The notes under the pieces are model-generated. The model saw nothing but the letters and a program-made list of their open reading frames with translations, had not been told where the DNA came from and searched no databases. Of a stretch of DNA of 48,435 nucleotides, positions 9,329 through 18,400 are shown in pieces. A program made the position numbers and the translations under genes. Each line of letters opens with the position of its first letter. Position 1 is the stretch's first letter. Source of the DNA: Acidobacteriota bacterium (lineage in GTDB: Bacteria; Acidobacteriota; Terriglobia; Bryobacterales; Bryobacteraceae); assembly GCA_025350695.1 (NCBI GenBank), contig JANXXI010000370.1, forward strand, positions 1 through 48,435, read 5' to 3'.

Positions 9329-12300
9329 TTAAAACAGCAACTTCAACCCAAACTGCAACTGCCGGTTCGCGCGAGCGGTACTCGAAATCGATCCAAACTG
9401 TGGGTTCCCCAACGTCAGCGCCGGAGTTCCCAACTGCGGATGGTTGAACAAATTGAACCCCTCGGCTCGGAACTCGATGCGCATCCCTTCGCGCCGCTTG
9501 ATCGGGAAATTCCGCTGCAGCGACGCATCGGTACTGACAATCCCAGGCCCCGTCAAAATATTGCGGCCCGCGTTCCCAATCACATATTGCGCCGGAAACA
9601 CAAACGCCGAAGTATCAAACCACCTACCCACCGTTGGGTTATCCAATTTCCCGTTGGCGATGCGGTTCGGCCAATTCGTGGTCCCGGTATTCGCATTGTC
9701 GAAATTCAAATTCATCGTAAATGGCAAACCACCCGAAAGCGTACTGATGCCGCTCAATGCCCAACCACCCAACAGGTACGACGCCGGACCCGAGGTCACA
9801 TACTTCTTACCAGCGCCGAATGGCATATCCCAAAATCCACTCACTACTCCGCGTTGCCCGGTATGATGATCCGACAAGCCATAATTCAGCCGTCGATTCC
9901 GAGCATCGGAAATCGAGCCGGATCCGCTTGAGTTCGTACAACCATCGCAAAGGTCAATAGTGGTCTGCATGTCCAGCGACTTGCCGAAAGTATAGACACC
10001 CAAGACGCTGAACCCACCAGCGAAGCGGCGTTCCAGGCGCGATGAGATCCCCTGGTAGTTACTCGTCACCCAAGGATCCACCTTCAAGATGCTGCCCGAC
10101 GTTAAGTTTCCAAGCGGCCTCCTAGTGGTGACGGCCCCGGGGCCAGGCACCGGCTGATTGCCTTCGTAGGCGCCGTACAGTTTCACGCCGTGATTGCCAA
10201 CGTAGCCCACCTCCCACACTAGGTTTTTCGTAATCTCCTTCTGCACATTCAGGTTCCATTGCTGCACGTAAGGCAATGTGAACCGGGTGCTCCAACTGCG
10301 AATCTGCGCGGTGTTTTTCGGGTCCAGCTTGTAGGTCTTGGGATCAATCGCCGCAGGCCGCGCCGGTAGCGCCAAACTCAGAGGAATTGTGCTGGAAATG
10401 TTCAACTGATCACTGACCACGGCGAAGCCGCCGAAACCGACAAACGGAGGATTATTGGTCATTCGCTGACTGACGCCGAACCCTTCGTCCTGCGCGAAGA
10501 AAATTCCGAAGCCGCCGCGAATCACCATCGCCCCTGGAGCTTTATAAGCAAAACCGGCGCGCGGAGCGATGTTGTTGTTATCCGTCTCCTGCAGCGCCCG
10601 AGGCAAGCGTGAATCGCCAGCCAGCACATACTGCCCGTACAAGGGATGGCCGCTATCCAACACCAAGTTCGCCAAGCGGTTGTTGGCATCATAGAACGGC
10701 TTAGTTAGTTCGTAACGGATGCCAACATTCAACGTGAACCGCGATGTAATGTTCCAATCATTCTGCGCGTAGAAATATATGTTCCGCGCCCGCTCATTGG
10801 CGTCAGAAGGGGTCCCTGTTGTAATCGAATTTGGCAATCCCAAGAGGATGTCCGCAACGCCGCTGCCGGACCCAGGGCGCCGCTGCGGGTTCTGCGTGAA
10901 CACGCCGGTGAAACCATACGATCCGCGTCCGTCCAGCGTCGCGAAAGTGGGCGCGTCAATGTATTGGAAGTCAATCCCGAGTTTCGTGGTCTGCTTACCA
11001 TGCACAATGGAAACGTTATCAGAGAAGTTGTACACCTTCGATTTCTTAGTAACCGGAACATTGTCGAAGTTAGCCGGTCGCGCGCCCAAGCCCGCATAAC
11101 CCGTGACGTTGATCGAAGGCATGCCCGACTTCACCGATGGCGCGAGGGCATTCGGAATTAAGTCTTCAAGCGGCTGTGTCGCATCCTGGGTCAACCCGAC
11201 ATAGTTGTAAGCAAAGCGCGCTTCATTAATAAGAGTGGGGGACAAGATGCGTGTATGGCCAACGCCAAAACTGCGGGCCGGCACATCGCGCACAACGCCG
11301 GTCTGCGCCCCTAACGGCAGCAGCGGCAATGCGCCAAACGCGCCTTGATCTAGAGACCAGCGCGCGAACAGCGTATCTTTGTCGCTCAACTTCACGTCGC
11401 CCCTGGCCGTCACGTTGTGCGAGCGCGTCGACAGGAGCGGGCTGTTGAAATAGTTGGTGGCCGCGGTGCTCTGTGGGTTGGGATAACGATCCACAAGGCT
11501 CTTGCCAAGCTTATCGAAACGGCTTGCGGGGATTGCATTATTTGGGAAGGCATCGCGGATTGAACCGGCGCCTGCTGGGTTGGCGCGGTTCGTCCGCGGA
11601 TCGAAAATTGGAGTTACGAATACGCCATTACGCTCAGCGGCCAGCGGCACCGAACCACTGGCGATTGATCCTTGGCTAATGTGCGTGCGTTGGTAAGCCG
11701 TATGCCACCAGGCGCGATTCTTAATGATCTTGCCACCGACAGATCCTCCGAACTGATGTTCGACGAACAAGGGTTTAACTGAGGTAACGGGCAAGAAGTA
11801 ATCGCGAGCATCAAATGCGTTGTTACGCAGAAACTCAAATGCTGAACCGTGCAGTTCATTTGTTCCGGATTTGGTAACGACAGTAACGACGGCGCCGGCC
11901 GAAGCGCCGTATTCGGCCGAGTAGTTACTGGTCTGTACCTTGAATTCCGAAATTGCTTCCAGCGAAGGACGCATGGCGTCACGGGCGCGATTATCCAGAC
12001 CGCGCAAATAGTTCTGATTGCGGGCCCCATCCAATAGGAAAGCGTTCTGTAATCCACGGTTGCCGTATGCCGAAAAGGACAAATCGCGCGTTCTTGTGTT
12101 GGGGACAGTACCGGCGGAAATATTTCCCAATTGTAGATAATTGCGTCCATTTAAGGGCAACTGCTGCATGGTTCGATTGTCGATGGTCTGTCCGACAGTG
12201 TTTGTGGTTTGTTCCAACAGATCTGCACTGGCGGTTACCGTGACGGTATCGGTCATAGCTCCGATATCAAGTGGGAGGCGCAGATTCAACACATCATCAA

Positions 12301-12607
12301 CACGCAGCGTGAGGCCCGAGCGCGTGAGTTTCTTGAAGCCCGCCGCGCTAACCTCAACCGTGTAATTGCTGGGCCGCATTAACGGAGCGGCGAACCCGCC
12401 ATCGGCGTTCGTGATGAGATCGCGCACCACTTCGCCAGTATCGGAGCCTAGTAGCCGAATTTTGGCTCCGGCGATGACAGCGCCAGAAGAATCCTGAACG
12501 ACGCCGTTTATTGTACCTGTGGAAGTTTGTGCATAGGAAAGACATGCGAATGTGACGAATGTAAGCATTTGCGAAGTCTTAAACGTAAGGGGTTTGTCCT
12601 GAAACAT
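9329..12607 (-). CDS. TonB-dependent receptor, Oar-like, with N-terminal carboxypeptidase-regulatory domain
   Basis: This is a 1092-residue outer-membrane protein. A signal peptide ends in LSYAQ. An N-terminal beta-sandwich of the CarboxypepD_reg type follows (GTINGVVQDSSGAVIAGAKI to about residue 100), then a plug domain with QLPLNGRNYLQL and the NYSAEYGASAGAVVTVVTKSG segment. A very long beta-barrel ends with the aromatic terminus QFGLKLLF, the expected signal for insertion by the Bam complex. Such receptors in acidobacteria are thought to import or bind large ligands using TonB, but the ligand is not known. The first ATG (12607) lies six bases after a TATAGT -10-like hexamer, so the message would be almost leaderless; a later ATG at residue 14 is an alternative start. 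No partner hydrolase or SusD-like gene lies next to it. Confidence 0.93.
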   Translation of the reverse strand: MFQDKPLTFKTSQMLTFVTFACLSYAQTSTGTINGVVQDSSGAVIAGAKIRLLGSDTGEVVRDLITNADGGFAAPLMRPSNYTVEVSAAGFKKLTRSGLTLRVDDVLNLRLPLDIGAMTDTVTVTASADLLEQTTNTVGQTIDNRTMQQLPLNGRNYLQLGNISAGTVPNTRTRDLSFSAYGNRGLQNAFLLDGARNQNYLRGLDNRARDAMRPSLEAISEFKVQTSNYSAEYGASAGAVVTVVTKSGTNELHGSAFEFLRNNAFDARDYFLPVTSVKPLFVEHQFGGSVGGKIIKNRAWWHTAYQRTHISQGSIASGSVPLAAERNGVFVTPIFDPRTNRANPAGAGSIRDAFPNNAIPASRFDKLGKSLVDRYPNPQSTAATNYFNSPLLSTRSHNVTARGDVKLSDKDTLFARWSLDQGAFGALPLLPLGAQTGVVRDVPARSFGVGHTRILSPTLINEARFAYNYVGLTQDATQPLEDLIPNALAPSVKSGMPSINVTGYAGLGARPANFDNVPVTKKSKVYNFSDNVSIVHGKQTTKLGIDFQYIDAPTFATLDGRGSYGFTGVFTQNPQRRPGSGSGVADILLGLPNSITTGTPSDANERARNIYFYAQNDWNITSRFTLNVGIRYELTKPFYDANNRLANLVLDSGHPLYGQYVLAGDSRLPRALQETDNNNIAPRAGFAYKAPGAMVIRGGFGIFFAQDEGFGVSQRMTNNPPFVGFGGFAVVSDQLNISSTIPLSLALPARPAAIDPKTYKLDPKNTAQIRSWSTRFTLPYVQQWNLNVQKEITKNLVWEVGYVGNHGVKLYGAYEGNQPVPGPGAVTTRRPLGNLTSGSILKVDPWVTSNYQGISSRLERRFAGGFSVLGVYTFGKSLDMQTTIDLCDGCTNSSGSGSISDARNRRLNYGLSDHHTGQRGVVSGFWDMPFGAGKKYVTSGPASYLLGGWALSGISTLSGGLPFTMNLNFDNANTGTTNWPNRIANGKLDNPTVGRWFDTSAFVFPAQYVIGNAGRNILTGPGIVSTDASLQRNFPIKRREGMRIEFRAEGFNLFNHPQLGTPALTLGNPQFGSISSTARANRQLQFGLKLLF

Positions 12608-12909
12608 AGTGAAACTATATCACCCTGAGAATCAAATTGTGTAAGAGGATGCGCCTGATCTTGACTCGAGAATTGGTTCGGAGCACTAACTTGGTGAGGA
12701 TTGCGGTAGAGGCACCCAGCCAGCGAGCATCCGGTCAGTATTCAACATAAATAATTCGTGCTGAAACATCAATGAAACCAACTGACCTTAAAATGAATTT
12801 GTATAAGACAAATTGGCGATTTCGTGGTATTATCAAATTGATCACGAAGCGCCCAGCCGACCACGTTGTGAGTGGGCTAAATAGACTAAGCGAACAGTGA
12901 GAAATAAGA
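12608..12909. other. Divergent intergenic region between TonB receptor and DUF2934 gene
   Basis: This region separates two divergent genes. It holds a candidate promoter for the right-hand gene (listed separately). For the left-hand receptor gene the only signal is a TATAGT hexamer at 12614-12619 on the minus strand, with no good -35 at the right distance. No coding frame or RNA structure was recognised. Confidence 0.6.
12805..12833 (+). promoter_or_regulatory. Candidate sigma-70-type promoter for the DUF2934 gene
   Basis: AAGACA (12805-12810, four of six matches to TTGACA) is followed after exactly 17 bases by TATTAT (12828-12833, five of six matches to TATAAT). Transcription would begin about 70 bases before the ATG at 12910. 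The -35 is weak, so this is a suggestion only. Confidence 0.35.
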
Positions 12910-13242
12910 ATGCTAACCAAGAAATCCAAAGCCGTGAGTGTACCTACTCCAGAAATCAGTGTGACTGCGGAAGTAACGAAGCCCCGCGCTCGCACCAAAT
13001 CTTCAACTCCCGAAATTAAAACAGAAAAGCCAGTGAAGGCAGTAACCACCGTTCGCCACGCGCGAGTTTCTTCGCGTAAGCCAGTGAAATCGGTGGAACC
13101 AATGGGTCTGTCAATTACAACTGCTGATGTGGCCACCCGGGCCTATCACATTTGGCTTGAACGCGGCTGCCCGTCTGGAACCGAACTCGAAAATTGGTCG
13201 CGCGCTGAACACGAACTGCACTCAATTGCTGTCGGTCAGTAA
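12910..13242 (+). CDS. Small DUF2934-domain protein
   Basis: This is a 110-residue protein with no signal peptide. The first 75 residues are a Lys/Pro/Thr/Val-rich, probably disordered tail. The last 40 residues hold the compact DUF2934 motif: AYHIWLERGCPSGTELENW followed by SRAEHEL, with the family's conserved Gly, Trp and Ala-Glu pattern. DUF2934 proteins are common in acidobacteria and proteobacteria and have no established function. The basic tail could allow binding to nucleic acid or another partner, but this is inference. The gene stands alone, with a candidate promoter upstream and a strong intrinsic terminator about 100 bases downstream, so it is probably a single-gene transcript. 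Confidence 0.8.
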   Translation: MLTKKSKAVSVPTPEISVTAEVTKPRARTKSSTPEIKTEKPVKAVTTVRHARVSSRKPVKSVEPMGLSITTADVATRAYHIWLERGCPSGTELENWSRAEHELHSIAVGQ

Positions 13243-13344
13243 TTAGTCATCAAATTTGGAAATGCTAGCGGCGGACGGAACGCGGCGCTAGTTGTCTACT
13301 TGTGCTTCGATCCACACCAGTACCGGTGCGATCTCTTCACCCCG

Positions 13345-13365
13345 GGGCGCAGCGCGCCCTTTTTT
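13345..13365 (+). terminator. Rho-independent terminator after the DUF2934 gene
   Basis: The six-base perfect stem GGGCGC/GCGCCC has a three-base loop (AGC) and is followed directly by six T residues (13360-13365). It lies 103 bases past the stop of the DUF2934 gene and is oriented for plus-strand transcription. The gap between stop codon and stem leaves a fairly long 3' untranslated region. Confidence 0.8.
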
Positions 13366-13561
13366 GGCATTTCTTCGTTACTTACCTTTTCGTAGATCTT
13401 CTGCCAGGTCTTTTTGTCCTTTGAGGCTTGCCCTGCTGAGATTTTTAGCAATGGCGTGATATCCGTGCGACTCGGGGAGTTTTTACCGCTTCGTAAGTAA
13501 GATTTACCGGAAAGTTTTCCACAGGCTGTTTGTAACTTGTTGATTCATATGATGCCACATT

Positions 13562-13578
13562 TTGGCATTTGTCTTGCA
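13562..13578 (+). promoter_or_regulatory. Sigma-54 (-24/-12) promoter of the OmpA-like lipoprotein gene
   Basis: TTGGCATTTGTCTTGCA matches the RpoN consensus TTGGCAC-N4-TTGCA. The GG at 13564-13565 and GC at 13576-13577 are separated by exactly ten bases. Transcription would start near 13589, just before the GAGG at 13591-13594. That excludes any start codon upstream of 13589 and supports the GTG at 13601 or the ATG at 13610. The TGGCAT half also forms a small inverted repeat with ATGCCA at 13552-13557. Confidence 0.6.
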
Positions 13579-13600
13579 AAAGCGATTGTCGAGGTTAATG

Positions 13601-14380
13601 GTGCCCACTATGAATCAAACAATGCTCGTAATCTTGTCCGGCGGTCTGCTGACCCTGTCCACGACCGGATGCGCAACCAAGAAACATGTTTTGGCCAAGA
13701 TCGCTCCGATCGAGGGGCGTCTGGGTGAGAACGAAAAGAAGACCAAGGAAAATAGCGCTGATATCGACCAGTTGCATGCCCAAACATCGAAGATCGATGA
13801 ACGGGTGAGCGATGTTGATCGTCAAGCGAAAGCCGCTAATCAGCTTGCAGGCGACGCAAAGAATGCTGCCGGCACCGCCCAGTTGAAAGCCGACGCCGCT
13901 CATGGATTAGCGAACGACGGATTGGCCAAGACCGACAAGCTTTCGGCAAGCGTTAACGATTCTCTTGATAAGATGTACGCCAACCTGGACAACTATCAAA
14001 AATTGAACGAAGCAGCCATCCTGTTTCCTTCGAATGTCTTTGAATTGTCCAAGGATTCCAAAGCTCAACTCGACGCGCTGGCAACTCCTTTAACTAACAA
14101 ATCGAAATTCATCCTTGAGGTTCGCGGTTTCACGGACATGACCGGACCGACGGACTTTAATCTGGCACTGAGCCGTCAGCGCGCGGAAGCCGTTGTTCGC
14201 TACCTCAACATTACTCACAATATTCCTCTACGCCGAATCCAGGTGCTTGGCGCCGGTACTGAAGCGCCCGCCGCGGACAACAAGACGCGCACGGGACGGC
14301 AACAAAATCGCCGTGTAGAAGTTAAAGTCTTTGGTCTGCCCGAAGGTAGATCAGAGAAGCCCGTCTCAGCGTCCCTGTAA
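13601..14380 (+). CDS. OmpA-family peptidoglycan-binding lipoprotein
   Basis: A lipoprotein signal peptide with a lipobox (LSTTGC) puts the lipidated Cys near residue 24. A long alanine-rich heptad segment follows (about residues 30-125; repeated DIDQLHAQ, VDRQAKAANQLAGDA patterns), which should form a coiled coil. A C-terminal OmpA domain contains ILEVRGFTDMTGPTDFNLALS, RAEAVVRYL and NRRVEVKVFG, including the Asp and Arg used to bind diaminopimelate. It probably tethers the outer membrane to peptidoglycan, with the coiled coil as spacer, like Lpp or Pal. I chose GTG 13601 because GAGG lies six bases upstream. ATG 13598 sits only three bases from it, and ATG 13610 is an alternative. It appears to be sigma-54 controlled and monocistronic, with a hairpin terminator after it. 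Confidence 0.88.
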   Translation: MPTMNQTMLVILSGGLLTLSTTGCATKKHVLAKIAPIEGRLGENEKKTKENSADIDQLHAQTSKIDERVSDVDRQAKAANQLAGDAKNAAGTAQLKADAAHGLANDGLAKTDKLSASVNDSLDKMYANLDNYQKLNEAAILFPSNVFELSKDSKAQLDALATPLTNKSKFILEVRGFTDMTGPTDFNLALSRQRAEAVVRYLNITHNIPLRRIQVLGAGTEAPAADNKTRTGRQQNRRVEVKVFGLPEGRSEKPVSASL

Positions 14381-14450
14381 GGCGCTGCGTTTGGCGGGAT
14401 TTCCTGCGGTGTGCTATCTGCTTCCTCGAACCAAGTCCAAATCTTAGGAC

Positions 14451-14487
14451 ATCCGGGCCTCTTATCAAGGCCCGGATATTTTCTATT
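14451..14487 (+). terminator. Intrinsic terminator after the OmpA-like gene
   Basis: A nine-base perfect stem (ATCCGGGCC 14451-14459, GGCCCGGAT 14469-14477) has a nine-base loop and is followed by a T-rich tail (ATTTTCTATTT). It lies 70 bases after the OmpA-like stop and before the convergent mscL stop. The T-rich side faces plus-strand transcription. Confidence 0.72.
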
Positions 14488-14524
14488 TCGAAGAGCTGAT
14501 CGGTCTCTTGTGGGGGAGGAGAGT

Positions 14525-14947
14525 TTAAGCGACTGCGCCTTTTGCACGCGCAGATAAAAGATCACGGATTTCCGACAACAGCTTTTGATCGGGTGTCGGC
14601 CCAGCAGGAGCCGGAGCTTCCTTCTTCATCTTGTTGACTGCTTTCACCAGCATGAATAGGACCGTCGCAACAATCAGAAAACTAAGGATATCAGTCAACA
14701 GCATGCCAGTGGTCATCACAGGTATGCCCGCTGCTTTGGCTTCAGCCAATGTCTTGACAGGCTTGTCGCTGAGATTGACAAGAATGTTATTAAAATCGAC
14801 GCCGCCCATCATTTTTCCAATCGGGGGCATCATAATGCCGTCTGTGAACGTGCCTACGATTTTTCCAAACGAAGCACCCATGATGACGCCTACAGCCATG
14901 TCAAGAACATTGCCCTTGACCGCGAACTCTTTGAAATCTTCAAACAT
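14525..14947 (-). CDS. mscL: Large-conductance mechanosensitive channel MscL
   Basis: This 140-residue inner-membrane channel opens under membrane tension and protects against osmotic downshock. The N-terminus MFEDFKEFAVKGNVLDMAVG is the conserved amphipathic helix leading into TM1. The pore-lining GVIMGASFGKIV is followed by DGIMMPPIGKMMGG, a periplasmic loop, TM2 (LTDILSFLIVATVLFMLV) and the cytoplasmic helix LLSEIRDLL. Length and order match the family. The ATG at 14947 is preceded by the strong ribosome site GGAGGAG nine bases upstream. It is a single gene convergent with the OmpA-like gene. A second, partial mscL lies at the right end of the window. Confidence 0.97.
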   Translation of the reverse strand: MFEDFKEFAVKGNVLDMAVGVIMGASFGKIVGTFTDGIMMPPIGKMMGGVDFNNILVNLSDKPVKTLAEAKAAGIPVMTTGMLLTDILSFLIVATVLFMLVKAVNKMKKEAPAPAGPTPDQKLLSEIRDLLSARAKGAVA

Positions 14948-14981
14948 AGTAATAATCTCCTCCTGTAGAGATATCTTGGGT

Positions 14982-15010
14982 AGCCTACACCAATGCTGAG
15001 CGAATGGCAA
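14982..15010 (-). promoter_or_regulatory. Candidate promoter of mscL
   Basis: On the minus strand, TTGCCA (15005-15010, five of six matches to TTGACA) is followed after 17 bases by TAGGCT (14982-14987). The -10 is poor, with three of six matches. Transcription would start about 28 bases before the mscL ATG and include its GGAGGAG ribosome site. Confidence 0.35.
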
Positions 15011-15062
15011 ATCGTACTTACGTAACGAATAGCTCTAAAGATTCAATAAGATGTACCAGGTA

Positions 15063-15326
15063 CTAATGGGCAAAATAGAAGACAAGAGAAGCTATCAAAG
15101 ACCGGGGATAGTAGTCCCTACTTAATTTACACAGACTACTTAACGCATCACCCATGGGCTTGCCATCTTCGCAAACAGGCGATCCCCACACCGATTCAAT
15201 AGTGTCGCGAAGGCTGCCGCAACGAATTAGGGTATCGCCCTCGCCATACGCAGGGATGTCAGGAACACGCGCGGTAAATCCGCCGTGTTCAAGATCAGGA
15301 ATTAGTTCAACGGTCAGGCGCCGCAT
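15063..15326 (-). CDS. HicB-like small protein, orphan and perhaps degenerate
   Basis: This is an 87-residue ORF. The first 35 residues resemble the HicB-type partial RNase H fold: LTVELIPDLEHGGFTARVPDIP followed by AYGEGDTL, the beta-strand pattern that normally leads into an EEALxxxREAI helix. Here the helix is diverged (SLRDTIES). The C-terminal 30 residues, rich in Ser, Leu and Tyr, match nothing I know. HicB proteins are antitoxins of HicA RNases, but no HicA-like gene lies on either side. The ribosome site is poor (GAGG only one base before the ATG). It may be a stand-alone HicB-fold protein or a remnant with a lost DNA-binding end. Confidence 0.5.
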   Translation of the reverse strand: MRRLTVELIPDLEHGGFTARVPDIPAYGEGDTLIRCGSLRDTIESVWGSPVCEDGKPMGDALSSLCKLSRDYYPRSLIASLVFYFAH

Positions 15327-15406
15327 TCCTCAATCGTAGCGCCATACAGGGCCATCCTTTTCACCATAGGCGCGCCCGCCAAAGCTCTATAATAGTAGCT
15401 CCACCC

Positions 15407-18400
15407 ATGTCCGACGCTCCCTTCGTCCACTTGCATTGCCATACCGATTACTCCCTGCTGGACGGCGCCTGCGAAATCTCTCAGTTGATGGATCTTGCGG
15501 TAGAACAGAAGATGCCCGCCGTCGCCATGACCGACCATGGCAACCTCTTCGGCGCAGTCGAATTCTACAACGAAGCCAAGGCCAAAGGCGTCCATCCGGT
15601 TATCGGATGCGAAGTTTACGTCAATCAAAAATCGCACAAAACGCGCGACGATTCCGACCGCTACAATCACCTGGTGCTGCTTGCGGAAAACCAGGAAGGC
15701 TACTCCAATCTGCTGCGGCTGGTTTCAACCGGCTACCTCGATGGCTTCTATTACAAACCGCGTGTCGATAAAGATCTTTTGGCGCAGTATTCGAAGGGAC
15801 TGATCGCGATGTCCGCCTGTCTGCGTGGCGACGTTAACGAAGCTCTGTTGGCGGACAAATACTCGCATGGTCAGGAGTTGGCCTACCAGTATCGCGACAT
15901 TTACGGGAAGGACAACTTCTTCCTGGAAATTCAAGACCACGGCATGGAGCAGGATAAACGCTTGGTCCCGTTGGTTCACAAGCTATCCAAAGAGATGGGC
16001 GTGGAACTCGTCGCCACTAACGACGCCCACTACTTGCGTCACGACGACGCCCGGGCGCACGAAGTTTTGATGTGCATCTCCACCGGCAAAACGCTGTCCG
16101 ATCCCAACCGCATGCGCTTCGATCAGCCGGAATTCTACATGAAGAACCGGAAGCAGATGGAAGCTATTTTTGGCGATTTCCCTCGCGCTTTGGATACGCC
16201 GTGGGAGATCGCCCAACGCTGCAATGTGAAGATGGAAAAAGTGAAGGATCCATTCCCTCGCTTCGATGTTCCACCTGAACATAACATCGATTCCTACTTC
16301 GAGTATGTTTGCCGGCAGGGCTTTGAAAAACGCCGGCCACGCCTTGAAGCGATGGCCGAGCGTGGAATGCTGAAAGAGCCGCTGCAGGCTTATTCGGAAC
16401 GTCTGGATCGCGAAATCCAGATCATCCAGAATATGAAGTTTTCCGGTTACCTGCTGATCGTTTGGGATTTCATCCGCTTCGCCAAATCGCGCAGCATTCC
16501 CGTGGGGCCGGGCCGCGGTTCGGCTGCTGGTTCGCTGGTCTGTTATGTGATGGAGATCACCGACATTGACCCGTTGCAGTACGGCCTGCTGTTTGAACGC
16601 TTCCTGAATCCGGAACGTATCAGCATGCCTGATATTGACACGGATTTCTGCCCGCGTGGCCGTGGCGAGATTATTCAGTACGTCACCGAAAAGTACGGGC
16701 GCGAGCAGGTAGCGCAGATCATCACCTTCGGAACTTTGGCCTCAAAGGCCGCGTTGAAAGACGTGGGTCGCGTGATGGATATGACCTTCGCTGAAGTGGA
16801 AAAACTCACCAAGCTGGTTCCGCCAACGCTGAACATTAAGCTGAAGGACGCCTTCGCGCAGGAGCCTGGGTTTGAAGCCGAAGCGCGCCGCGACCCCCGG
16901 GTCAGAGAAGTGCTGAACATTGCATTGAAGCTGGAAGGTATGTCGCGCAACGCTTCCGTGCATGCAGCCGGCGTCGTGATTTCTCCGCAGCCGTTGAAAG
17001 ACATTGTCCCGCTGTACAAGACGAACAAAGACGAAATTGTGACGCAGTACGACATGAATGGGCTGGATAAACTGGCTCTGCTCAAGATGGATTTCTTGGG
17101 TTTGACGACGTTGTCAATCGTGGCGGATGCATTGAAGTTGATTGAAAAGACGTCGGGCACGTTGTACCAGATTGAAGATTTCCCGCTGGACGATGCGAAG
17201 ACTTATGAGATCTTCACCAAGGGCTTTACCTCAGGCGTCTTCCAGTTTGAATCGCCGGGCATGCGCGACATTCTGCGCCGCTATCAGCCGGAACGTTTGG
17301 AAGACCTGTGCGCGCTGAATGCGCTTTACCGTCCGGGCCCGATTCAAGGCGGGATGGTCGACGACTTTATTGCTCGCAAACTGGGTAAGAAGGCCATTGT
17401 TTACGATCTACCGCAGCTCGAAACGCTGCTGAAGGAAACCTACGGCGTGATCGTGTATCAGGAACAAGTGATGCAGATCTCGAACGTTTTGGCCGGTTAT
17501 TCGTTGGGCGATGCCGACATTTTGCGCCGCGCGATGGGCAAGAAAAAAGCCGAGGAGATGGACAAGCAGAAAGCCACGTTCCTCGCCGGCGCGCACAAGA
17601 AGGGCCATAATCCGAAGAAGGCCGAGAAAATCTTCGACCTGATGGCGCAGTTCGCGGGGTACGGATTTAACAAGTCTCACTCGGCGGCATACGCATACAT
17701 GGCGTATGTTACGGCCTACCTGAAGGCGCACTACCCGGTGGAGTTTATGTCGGCGCTGCTGACGTCGGAAACAGGGAACACCGCGAAAGTGGTGAAGTAC
17801 ATCAACGAATGCCGCGACATGGGCATCAAGGTTTTGCCCCCCAACGTCGACAAATCGGATTGGAGCTTTACTCCTGACGGCGATGCAATTCGCTTTGGGT
17901 TGGGCGCGGTCAAGAACCTGGGACAGGGCGCTGTGGAGAGTATCATTACGGCCCGCAGGGAGGTGGGGAATTTCACTTCGCTCTTTGAATTTTGCGATAA
18001 GGTCAGCCTGACGTCGTTGAACCGGCGCGCGATTGAAAGCCTCATCAAAGCCGGAGCGATGGATACGCTTGAAGGCAGCCGCGCGCAGCAGTGGGCGATT
18101 CTAGACCGAGCCATTGAGCATGGTTCGCGCGCGCAAAAGGACCGGGAAAGTGGGCAGGTGGGCTTGTTTGGTGAAATGTTCGCCGCCGAATCGGAGACGC
18201 CGGAGAAGTTGCCCGATGTTACCGAGTGGAATTCGTTTGAGATGTTGGGCGGCGAAAAGGAGATCATCGGTTTCTACATTACCGGCCATCCGCTGGACCA
18301 ATATATGGACAAGGTGACGGAGCTTCGTACGCACGAAAGCGACCAATTGGAAGGCTTGTTGAAAGGCCACGAGGTGGCGATGTGCGGAATTCTTACCGGC

